A model generated the notes under the pieces. It saw nothing but the letters and a program-made list of their open reading frames with translations, searched no databases and was not told the origin of the DNA. From a bacterium HR32 (lineage in GTDB: Bacteria; Sysuimicrobiota; Sysuimicrobiia; Sysuimicrobiales; Sysuimicrobiaceae): DNA of 5,071 nt. This document shows positions 1 through 5,071 of the stretch, piece after piece (the first letter of the stretch is position 1; the number at the start of each line of letters is the position of its first letter). The translations under genes were made by a program, and so were the position numbers. The stretch spans positions 1-5,071 of the forward strand of contig BEII01000162.1 in NCBI GenBank assembly GCA_002898935.1, read 5' to 3'.

Positions 1-1507
1 ACACGACCTCCGCGTACGGGCGCGGCGGGAGCGCGCGGGCCCAAACCGCGGCGGCCGCGACTACGGCTGCCAGCACCGCGGCTCGCCCGGGCCTCAGCCG
101 GCCTGAGACCACAAGGAGCGCGAGGATCGCCACCGCGGCCACCGCCAGGCGGCTTTGGGTGTCACCCGTCACGTGCCACGTCGCGCCCGGTAGGCTCGCG
201 AACCCCCGCGCCACCGCCACCAGGTACGCGCAGCCCGCCTCGGCGGCCCAAAGGAGCGGCAGGGCGGCGACTTGCCAGACTAGGCCCACCAGGCCGGCGG
301 CAAGGCCCAGGGGGACCAGCACCGCGGCCGCGGGGAGTGCGAGGACGTTCGCCGCGAAGGCCAGCGGCTGCAGCTGGCCGAAGTGCCAGACCAGCACCGG
401 CGCCACGGCCACCTGGCACGCGCACGCCGCGGCCACGGCTTGCCGAACCACCCGCGGCAACCCCTGTAGCCGTCGCTCGAGATCCGGAGCGAGGAGCACC
501 AGCCCGCCGGTGGCTGCGAACGAGAGCTGGAATCCCACGTCCCGCACCAGCAGCGGGTTGTACGCGACCAGGGCTGCTCCCGCCAGGGCGAGCACCGTGG
601 GCGGGTCGGACTCCCGGCGCACGAGCACCGCGAGGGCACACAGCGCCGCCATGACCGCGGCCCGCGCCATGGACGGCTCCCAGCCCGCCACAAAGGCGAA
701 GGCGAGCACCGCGCCGAGGGCCCCGAGGGCGCGGGTGCCGCGCCCTCGGCCCCGCAGGGCCACGTAGGCGGCGGCGGCCACGGTGGTGAGCTGGGCTCCG
801 GACGCCACCAGCAGGTGCGCCAGGCCGCTGTTGCGGAACGCGTCCTGGATCGGGCGGTCCTGGACCGGTACCCCCAGAACCACGCCCGCCAGTACCGCGC
901 CGTACGGCTCCCGCAACGCCCTGTGGTACACGTCCGCCAACGCGTCCCGAAGCTGGGCGGCCACCCGGAGCAGCCTATGGGACTCTCCCGAGGCCACCAC
1001 CTGCACACGGTCTGCAGCCAGCACGGCACCTACGCGGTGTCGGTACAAGAAGCGGGCCGGGTCCGGCTCGCCTGGATTCCGCGGGGCCGGGAGGGGCAGC
1101 AGGCGCCCCGAGGCGCGCACGCGGTCTCCCACGTCCACGCGGACACGGCCGCGCACCAGTAGCCGAACGCCGCCTGCAGGCGCCCCGCCCAGCGCCGTCA
1201 CCCGCAGGACGAACCGCGCACCGTCGGTGAGCGCGTGCCCCTCCGCGGTCACCTTCCGGCCCAGCTGCCGGGAGAGGAAAGCGAGGTCCGGACCCCCGGC
1301 TGCATGTCCGCCGACCGCGAGGCCCGCGGCTGCCACGGCGCCCGCGAGCAGCAGGCCCGCCACCCGCGCCCTGCCGGCGGCGAACACGCTGAGGCCCGCC
1401 AGCGAAAGCGCCACGGCCGCCGCCCGGTCCGCGGCGACCACCCACTCCACGCCTGCGGCCGCGCCCGCGGCGAACGCCAGCGAACACCACAGGAGGGGCC
1501 TGCGCAC
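1..1507 (-). CDS. comEC: ComEC/Rec2 family DNA-uptake channel, 3' end beyond the window
   Basis: Inner-membrane channel that passes single-stranded DNA into the cytoplasm during natural transformation. My translation gives 502 codons without a stop, running off the left edge. Residues 1-70 are hydrophobic, with two or three membrane segments. Residues 75-172 match the soluble OB-like DUF4131 region, including NPGEPDPARFLYRHRVGAVL at 144-163. From about 200 the Competence domain follows with its hallmarks: GLAHLLVASGAQL (228-240), GWEPSMARAAVMAAL (275-289) and DVGFQLSF (323-330), then repeated hydrophobic helices to about 490. Many homologues have SGLH where this has SGAQ. I chose GTG 1507 because GGAG (1518-1521) and a G-run precede it and hydrophobic sequence follows at once; GTG 1531 is an alternative without a visible ribosome site. 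Whether a C-terminal metallo-beta-lactamase-like domain is present cannot be seen. It is co-directional with thrS but separated by about 440 bases. Confidence 0.93.
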   Translation of the reverse strand, partial: MRRPLLWCSLAFAAGAAAGVEWVVAADRAAAVALSLAGLSVFAAGRARVAGLLLAGAVAAAGLAVGGHAAGGPDLAFLSRQLGRKVTAEGHALTDGARFVLRVTALGGAPAGGVRLLVRGRVRVDVGDRVRASGRLLPLPAPRNPGEPDPARFLYRHRVGAVLAADRVQVVASGESHRLLRVAAQLRDALADVYHRALREPYGAVLAGVVLGVPVQDRPIQDAFRNSGLAHLLVASGAQLTTVAAAAYVALRGRGRGTRALGALGAVLAFAFVAGWEPSMARAAVMAALCALAVLVRRESDPPTVLALAGAALVAYNPLLVRDVGFQLSFAATGGLVLLAPDLERRLQGLPRVVRQAVAAACACQVAVAPVLVWHFGQLQPLAFAANVLALPAAAVLVPLGLAAGLVGLVWQVAALPLLWAAEAGCAYLVAVARGFASLPGATWHVTGDTQSRLAVAAVAILALLVVSGRLRPGRAAVLAAVVAAAAVWARALPPRPYAEVV

Positions 1508-1574
1508 GACACCCCCGCTCCACGATTCCACCGAGTGAACGCGCGCCACGAGGGTTTTGGCAGAAGGAATGACT

Positions 1575-1601
1575 CACGCGGCGAGGGGCTCTCAGCGCGT
1601 G
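1575..1601. repeat. Imperfect inverted repeat between the VOC remnant and comEC
   Basis: The arms CACGCG (1575-1580) and CGCGTG (1596-1601) are perfect complements. Inside them a smaller GAG/CTC pairing (1583-1585 with 1591-1593) can extend the stem with small internal loops. Read on the minus strand it is followed by a pyrimidine-rich stretch but not a proper U-run. It could be a weak terminator upstream of comEC, a protein site, or chance in GC-rich DNA. Confidence 0.3.
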
Positions 1602-1608
1602 GGTCAGC

Positions 1609-1882
1609 CTACCCCCAGGCTGCATCAACTTGAGGACGTTCCCGTCAGGATCCTCGAAGGTCGCCAGGCTTCCCCAGCCGTGATTCGTGATGCCGCTGAG
1701 GAACTTGACCCCTGCGCCACGCAGGCGCTCGACCGTGTCGGCGACGTTGGTCGTACGAAGGGTGATTGTTGAACCAGCCTGCGGTCCGTGTGCATCTCGA
1801 GGGATGGAGGGGACCGGACTTCCCCTGTCCAAGGAAGGCCGACACGGACGCCACCGACGTCGAGCGCGCTCCAGTCCCGATC
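1609..1882 (-). pseudogene. VOC/glyoxalase-fold protein remnant, 5'-truncated and frameshifted
   Basis: The C-terminal half of a vicinal-oxygen-chelate (glyoxalase/bleomycin-resistance fold) domain is plain in one frame from 1790 to 1617: GSTITLRTTNV, then TVERLRGAGVKFL, then GWGSLATFEDPDGNVLKLMQP. A matching middle piece, DWSALDVGGVRVGLPWTGE, sits in another frame at 1876-1820. The two join with a one-base shift somewhere in 1790-1820, next to runs of G and C. The expected stop is also out of phase: after MQP comes GGGGG-TAG (1616-1609), and one more G would put TAG in frame. As it stands, the C-terminal frame stays open far into comEC, to 975. The first strand and helix of the fold and any in-frame start are missing, with thrS ending only 66 bases upstream. 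I infer a decayed gene. Two indel errors at homopolymers could explain the frame breaks but not the missing 5' end. Confidence 0.7.
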
Positions 1883-1948
1883 CTCTCGCTGTCCCGCTCT
1901 GCCCGCACGCTCTCCATGGCCTCCTGCCGAGGTCGCTCGATGGGCTCC

Positions 1949-3874
1949 TTAGGATGCGGTGCGGGACGTCACCTCCGCCCGCGCGCGCTGGATGAACGCC
2001 TCCAGGGGCATGGGCCCGAGGTCGCCTGCGGTGCGGTGCCGCACGGACACCGTGCCGCCCTCGGCCTCGCGGTCGCCCACCACGAGCATGTAGGGGACCT
2101 TCCAGACCTGGGCGTCGCGGACCTTCTTCGTCACCTTCTCCGCCCTGAGGTCCGACTCAGCCCGCAGCCCTGCGGCGCGCAGCCGGTCGCGCACGTCCTG
2201 GGCGTACGCGGCGTGGCGGTCTGCCACGGGCAGGACCCGCACCTGCTCGGGCGCCAGCCAAAGGGGGAAAGCGCCGGCGTAGTGTTCGATGAGGATCCCG
2301 AAGAACCGCTCCAGGGACCCCAGGATCGCCCGGTGGACCATCACGGGCCGGTGGGGGCGGTTGTCCTCGCCCACGTACTCCAGCCCGAAGCGCTCGGGCA
2401 GCACGAAGTCCAGCTGCACCGTGGTGAGCTGCCACTTCCGGCCCAGGGCGTCGAAGAAGTACACGTCGATCTTGGGGCCGTAGAAGTTCGCCTCGCCCGG
2501 CGCGCGCGTGTAGGCGACCCCTTCGCGCCGCAGAGCTGCCTCCAGCGCGGCTTCCGCCCGCTCCCACACCTCCGGGTCCCCCGCGTACTTGTCCGGTGTG
2601 GCGGGGTCGCGCAGGGACAGCGTCACCTCGTAGGACGAGAAGCCGAAGGCTCGGTGGACCCGGAAGGCCAGGTCCAGCAGTCCGCAGATCTCGTCCTCGA
2701 TCTGGTGCGGCGCGCAGAAGATGTGGGCGTCGTCCTGCGTGATCATGCGGACCCGCAGGAGGCCGTGGAGTACCCCGGACCGTTCGTAGCGGTAGACGGT
2801 CCCGAATTCCGCCAGGCGCACGGGCAGCTCCCGGTAGCTCCGGGTGCGGGACGCGTACACCGCGATGTGGAACGGGCAGTTCATCGGCTTCACCAGGTAC
2901 CGCTGGCCCTCGATCTCGATCCCGCTGAACATGTTGTCCCGGTACCAGCTCAGGTGCCCGCTCTGCTCCCACAGGGCCTCCCGGGCCACGTGCGGGGTGT
3001 ACACCCACGCGTACCCCCGTCGGTCCAGCTCCTCCCGCAGGAACTCCTCAATGCACCGACGGACCACGGCGCCCCTCGGGTGCCACAGGACGAGCCCGGG
3101 CCCCACGCTCTCCTCGATGCTGAATAGGTCCAGTTCCCGCCCCAGCCGCCGGTGGTCCCGCCGCCTCGCCTCCTCCAGCCGCTGCAGGTACGCCTCCAGC
3201 TGCGCGGGGTCGGGAAAGGAGATCCCGTACACCCGCTGCAGCATCTCCCGGCGCTCGTCCCCGCGCCAGTACGCGCCGCTAGAACCCAGCACCTTGACCG
3301 CCCGGATCAGGCCCGTGCGCGGCAGGTGCGGCCCGCGGCACATGTCCCAGAAGCCGTCCTGCCGGTAGAAGGACACCCGTTCGTCGGGGATCGCTTCCAG
3401 CAGCTCGAGCTTGTAGCGCTCGCCCGCCTCCTGGTACCGCCGCACGGCCTCCGCGCGCGGGAGCTCCACCCGCTCGATGGTCTGGTCCCGGGCCGCGAGC
3501 TCCCGCATCCGCTCCTCGATGCGCTGGAGGTCCTCCGGCTCGAGCGGCCGGCCCACGTCGATGTCGTAGTAGAAGCCGTCCTCGATGGGGGGCCCGATGG
3601 CGAGCTTGGCGTGCGGGAACAGCTCCTTCACCGCCTGGGCGAGCAGGTGCGCGGAGGAGTGCCAGAACACCGAACGGCCCTGCGGGTCCTCGAACCGCAA
3701 GAAGCGCACGGTGGCGTCGCGTTCCAGCCGCGCGGAGAGGTCCGTGGGCACGCCGTCCACCAGCGCCACGAGCGCCTGCGATTCGCCGCGCGCCCGCGCC
3801 ACCTCTGCGAGCGTCGTCCCGCGGGGGACCCGCAGCTCGGACCCGTCTGCGAACCGGACCACCACCTCGTCCAC
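1949..3874 (-). CDS. thrS: Threonyl-tRNA synthetase (class II)
   Basis: Charges tRNA-Thr with threonine in the cytoplasm. It is 641 residues from the GTG start, a normal full length, and all parts are present. A TGS domain spans about 1-62. The editing domain that hydrolyses Ser-tRNA-Thr has its HxxxH (H72, H76) and the C179/H183 pair of DMCRGPH. The catalytic core runs from about 240 to 530 with motif 2 around EFGTVYRYERSG (356-367) and motif 3 around HRAILGSLERFFGILIEHYAG start (514 on). The zinc ligands are C333 (MNCPFH), H384 (QDDAHIF) and H514. The anticodon-binding domain occupies about 540-635 and ends in the usual PMPLEAFI segment. GTG 3874 is chosen because GAGGAGG lies six bases upstream. 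The TTG at 3889 is in frame but falls inside the U-tract of the leader terminator and upstream of that ribosome site. Control is by the T-box in its leader. Confidence 0.98.
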   Translation of the reverse strand: MDEVVVRFADGSELRVPRGTTLAEVARARGESQALVALVDGVPTDLSARLERDATVRFLRFEDPQGRSVFWHSSAHLLAQAVKELFPHAKLAIGPPIEDGFYYDIDVGRPLEPEDLQRIEERMRELAARDQTIERVELPRAEAVRRYQEAGERYKLELLEAIPDERVSFYRQDGFWDMCRGPHLPRTGLIRAVKVLGSSGAYWRGDERREMLQRVYGISFPDPAQLEAYLQRLEEARRRDHRRLGRELDLFSIEESVGPGLVLWHPRGAVVRRCIEEFLREELDRRGYAWVYTPHVAREALWEQSGHLSWYRDNMFSGIEIEGQRYLVKPMNCPFHIAVYASRTRSYRELPVRLAEFGTVYRYERSGVLHGLLRVRMITQDDAHIFCAPHQIEDEICGLLDLAFRVHRAFGFSSYEVTLSLRDPATPDKYAGDPEVWERAEAALEAALRREGVAYTRAPGEANFYGPKIDVYFFDALGRKWQLTTVQLDFVLPERFGLEYVGEDNRPHRPVMVHRAILGSLERFFGILIEHYAGAFPLWLAPEQVRVLPVADRHAAYAQDVRDRLRAAGLRAESDLRAEKVTKKVRDAQVWKVPYMLVVGDREAEGGTVSVRHRTAGDLGPMPLEAFIQRARAEVTSRTAS

Positions 3875-3880
3875 CGCACA

Positions 3881-3887
3881 CCTCCTC
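3881..3887 (-). promoter_or_regulatory. thrS ribosome binding site
   Basis: GAGGAGG, a strong Shine-Dalgarno match, sits six bases before GTG 3874. It decides the thrS start: the in-frame TTG at 3889 overlaps the terminator tail and has no ribosome site of its own. The site lies just downstream of the terminator's U-tract, so only read-through transcripts carry it. Confidence 0.9.
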
Positions 3888-3923
3888 AAAACGCCCGCGC
3901 CCCGTCCGTTGGGACGGGGCGCG
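3888..3923 (-). terminator. T-box intrinsic terminator in the thrS leader
   Basis: A perfect 12-bp hairpin: CGCGCCCCGTCC (3923-3912) and GGACGGGGCGCG (3907-3896) with loop CAAC (3911-3908). A GGCG spacer (3895-3892) and TTTT (3891-3888) follow. Its 5' arm is the same segment that forms the 3' side of the antiterminator, so the two structures exclude each other. The U-run is short, but the stem is very GC-rich. Confidence 0.9.
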
Positions 3924-3939
3924 CCCGCGGTTCCACCCA
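3910..3939 (-). promoter_or_regulatory. T-box antiterminator
   Basis: TGGG (3939-3936) pairs with CCCA (3913-3910). The seven-base bulge TGGAACC (3935-3929) follows. GCGGG (3928-3924) then pairs with CCCGT (3918-3914), using one G-U pair, around loop CGCGC. The bulge TGGA should pair with the acceptor end UCCA of uncharged tRNA-Thr. Forming this element uses up the 5' arm of the terminator. Confidence 0.9.
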
Positions 3940-4132
3940 GCTTCCGGCGCGGCCTTCCCCGCGCCGGCCCTCAAACGGCTGTAAAGGGCCTCCCTCGGGC
4001 CTTCCCCAAACCGGCTCGGCCCGCGGCTCCGAGGGGGTACCGCGTCCGCAAGCCCGCGGGCTCGACACCTCCACCCGCTCTCTGCAGGGCCCTGCGCACG
4101 CGGCGTGTCCTCTTCGTCGCCTCGCGCTCTCC

Positions 4133-4161
4133 ACACTACCCACACCTCCAGGCGGTGTCAA
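4133..4161 (-). promoter_or_regulatory. thrS promoter, sigma-A/sigma-70 type
   Basis: A perfect -35 box TTGACA (4161-4156) is followed after 17 bases by TAGTGT (4138-4133). The -10 box keeps the three most conserved positions (T, A and final T) but is otherwise weak. Transcription would start near 4126, just before the base of T-box Stem I, which supports the call. The -35 box lies 9 bases from the divergent sigma-54 element. Confidence 0.78.
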
Positions 4162-4170
4162 ATTCCCTCT

Positions 4171-4187
4171 CTGGCACGAGAGTTGCT
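4171..4187 (+). promoter_or_regulatory. Sigma-54 (RpoN) -24/-12 promoter
   Basis: CTGGCACGAGAGTTGCT matches the consensus YTGGCACGrNNNTTGCW at every specified position. The invariant GG (4173-4174) and GC (4185-4186) are 12 bases apart, as required. Start of transcription is expected near 4198, giving a 5' leader of about 14 bases before ATG 4212. Transcription from such promoters needs an enhancer-binding ATPase, usually bound 80-150 bases upstream; here that falls inside the thrS leader DNA. The element sits within a short inverted repeat, CTCTC (4167-4171) and GAGAG (4178-4182). Confidence 0.82.
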
Positions 4188-4211
4188 CGGCCGGGTAGCC
4201 AGGCTCATCTC

Positions 4212-5071
4212 ATGCGCGATGCAAGCCACTCCCCGCTCCGGCCCGCGAAGCCCGGAAGCGTCCCCAAACGGGGACCGGTGGACTTTTCCAAGGTGCTGGA
4301 GGGTGCCCGCCAAGCCAGCGGGGCCAAGGCTGCGGCCCTCCTCCTCCCGGGCCGTCCACTCCTGGAGGTCACCGCGGGTCGCTGGGGCAGTTCGCAGTGG
4401 CGCTCCCTCGCCAACCGCGCCCGCAGGGAGCGCCGGGTCGCACGGGCTGGGGAGACCGTCGCCCTGCCGCTACGCCTCAGCCGGGGCCGCACGGGAGCGC
4501 TGGTCTTGCAGGCGGCCCGTGGACCTGCCTCAGCCCTGGGCGCGGTGGCGGGCCTCGTAGCCTGCGCGCTGCAGCCCCCCGCACGTCGCCAGGACCCCGG
4601 TGCACCGGACCTGCGCCGCAGGTACGAGGACCTCGTGCACTCCATCCAGGGGATCGTGTGGGAGGCGGACGCCGAGACCTTCCGTTTCACGTACGTGAGC
4701 CCGCAAGCGGAGCGGGTGCTCGGATACCCCGTGGCCTGCTGGCTCGACGAGCCGGACTTCTGGGTCCGCCACGTGCACCCGGAGGACCGCTCCTGGGCGG
4801 TGAGCTTCTGCAAGGCCGCGGTGGACCGGTGCGAAGACCACGAGTTCGAGTACCGCATGACCGCCGCAGACGGCCGCGTGGTGTGGCTGCACGACATCGT
4901 CACCGTGGTGCAGGAGGCCGGACGGCCCACGCGGCTGCGGGGTGTCATGGTGGACGTCACGGACCGTCGCGAAGCGGAGGCGGAGCGCAAGCGGCTGTAC
5001 GAACGGATCCGGCGACAGGCCCAGCTCGCCGAGCGGGTCCTGCGGGCCAGCGAACGGCTGAACACGAGGCT
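4212..5071 (+). CDS. GAF-like/PAS sensor protein, 3' end beyond the window
   Basis: A cytoplasmic signalling protein whose output domain lies past the window edge; 286 codons are visible. Residues 23-121 look like a small, reduced GAF domain: an Ala/Leu-rich strand (38-46), LLEVTAGRW (50-58), a basic stretch ending in VALPLRLSRGRTGALVLQAA (83-102) and a closing helix. Residues about 136-253 form a PAS domain of the PAS_3 kind, with FTYVSPQAERVLGY (159-172), FWVRHVHPEDR (183-193), FEYRMTAADGRVVWL (212-226) and the PAC-type end GVMVDVTDRREAE (244-256). Residues 253-286 are a charged helix, likely a coiled-coil linker to a further domain. No signal peptide or membrane segment is seen. ATG 4212 fits the sigma-54 start point at about 4198, with only a weak AGG (4201-4203) as ribosome site; in-frame GTG 4155 lies upstream of that promoter. 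Histidine kinase, diguanylate cyclase or NtrC-type activator are all possible. Confidence 0.85.
   Translation, partial: MRDASHSPLRPAKPGSVPKRGPVDFSKVLEGARQASGAKAAALLLPGRPLLEVTAGRWGSSQWRSLANRARRERRVARAGETVALPLRLSRGRTGALVLQAARGPASALGAVAGLVACALQPPARRQDPGAPDLRRRYEDLVHSIQGIVWEADAETFRFTYVSPQAERVLGYPVACWLDEPDFWVRHVHPEDRSWAVSFCKAAVDRCEDHEFEYRMTAADGRVVWLHDIVTVVQEAGRPTRLRGVMVDVTDRREAEAERKRLYERIRRQAQLAERVLRASERLNTR

Larger units (their letters stand above)
1508..1948. other. thrS-comEC intergenic region, no intact gene
   Basis: This stretch of 441 bases separates the thrS stop from the comEC start. It carries the broken VOC-fold remnant listed separately and an imperfect inverted repeat at 1575-1601. 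No tRNA or convincing promoter for comEC was found, and no strong thrS terminator with a U-run. An ATG at 1917 (minus strand) follows AGGAGG with only two bases between and opens a frame of 90 codons. That frame has no family resemblance and crosses the VOC remnant out of phase, so it is not called. Confidence 0.6.
3888..4126 (-). ncRNA. T-box riboswitch (thrS leader, tRNA-Thr sensing)
   Basis: The leader senses uncharged tRNA-Thr and lets transcription continue into thrS. In order on the transcript: basal CGAGG (4124-4120) pairs with CCTCG (4034-4030). Stem I pairs CCGCGT (4103-4098) with ACGCGG (4045-4040). The Stem I apex carries AGAGAGCGGG...GGTG...GAGCCCGC (4083-4056), matching the conserved tRNA-elbow-binding motif. 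The specifier is probably ACC at 4038-4036, immediately 3' of Stem I, fitting anticodon GGU; its exact register is inferred. Next comes CGGGCC/GGCCCG, a likely Stem II-type helix, and a 9-bp Stem III hairpin (3967-3944, CCGGCGCGG arms). The antiterminator with the conserved GGGTGGAACCGCGG (3938-3925) and the competing terminator end the element. The 5' end at about 4126 is estimated from the -10 box. Confidence 0.95.

Noticed and set aside
280..1029. Minus-strand open frame of 249 codons, rich in Trp, Arg and Ser
   Set aside because: It is an out-of-phase shadow of comEC; the comEC frame carries the conserved Competence-domain motifs.
1808..1826. Small hairpin AGGGGA/TCCCCT as a thrS terminator
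   Set aside because: Only six pairs and no U-run on either strand. It lies within the VOC remnant, where it is more likely coincidental.
1890..1917. Small gene starting at ATG 1917 (minus strand) behind AGGAGG
   Set aside because: The spacing of two bases is too short for a normal ribosome site, and the frame crosses the VOC remnant out of phase without recognisable content.
1766..3127. Long open frame on the plus strand (453 codons) opposite thrS
   Set aside because: It is antisense to the conserved ThrRS coding frame, has a composition typical of the complement of GC-rich codons, and shows no family motifs.
3152..4198. Plus-strand open frame of 348 codons across the thrS 5' end and leader
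   Set aside because: It is antisense to the TGS/editing domains and runs through the T-box, and its translation resembles no protein family.
4155..4211. Upstream in-frame GTG (4155) as the start of the PAS protein
   Set aside because: It lies upstream of the predicted sigma-54 transcription start, so it would not be on the transcript, and the extra residues have no domain character.
4205..5065. Minus-strand open frame of 286 codons opposite the PAS gene
   Set aside because: It is antisense to a recognisable PAS domain and is Arg/Ser-rich with no motifs.

Overview
The window comes from a very GC-rich bacterium. Codon third positions are overwhelmingly G or C, and GTG start codons are used. 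A T-box riboswitch controls thrS, which points to Bacillota, Actinomycetota, Chloroflexota or a related lineage. A near-perfect sigma-54 promoter argues against Actinomycetota and Deinococcota, which lack that sigma factor. A high-GC Bacillota-like or neighbouring candidate lineage fits best; this is inference, and no species is claimed.

Layout. Minus strand, read right to left: a sigma-A type promoter (4133-4161) drives a leader of about 240 nt that is a complete T-box riboswitch (about 3888-4126). The leader has a Stem I with a candidate ACC threonine specifier, a Stem III hairpin, the canonical T-box bulge and a competing intrinsic terminator. It is followed by thrS (1949-3874), an intact 641-residue threonyl-tRNA synthetase starting at GTG behind a strong GAGGAGG. 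Downstream, 441 bases without an intact gene (1508-1948) hold the remains of a VOC/glyoxalase-fold gene in two frames. Then comes comEC (1507 to beyond base 1), the DNA-uptake channel of natural transformation. It is open over 502 codons and runs off the left edge of the window.

Plus strand: a sigma-54 (-24/-12) promoter at 4171-4187 lies only 9 bases from the thrS -35 box and points the other way. It drives a signalling protein (4212 to beyond 5071) with a GAF-like N-terminus, a PAS domain and a coiled-coil linker. Its output domain lies outside the window.

The genes are a housekeeping synthetase regulated by uncharged tRNA, a competence channel gene, and a sensor under alternative-sigma control. 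No direct functional link between them is visible. The most interesting part is the 4126-4212 control region, where thrS attenuation control and sigma-54 activation are back to back; an upstream activator site for the sigma-54 promoter would probably have to lie within the DNA encoding the T-box leader. No CRISPR array, tRNA, rRNA or insertion sequence was seen.
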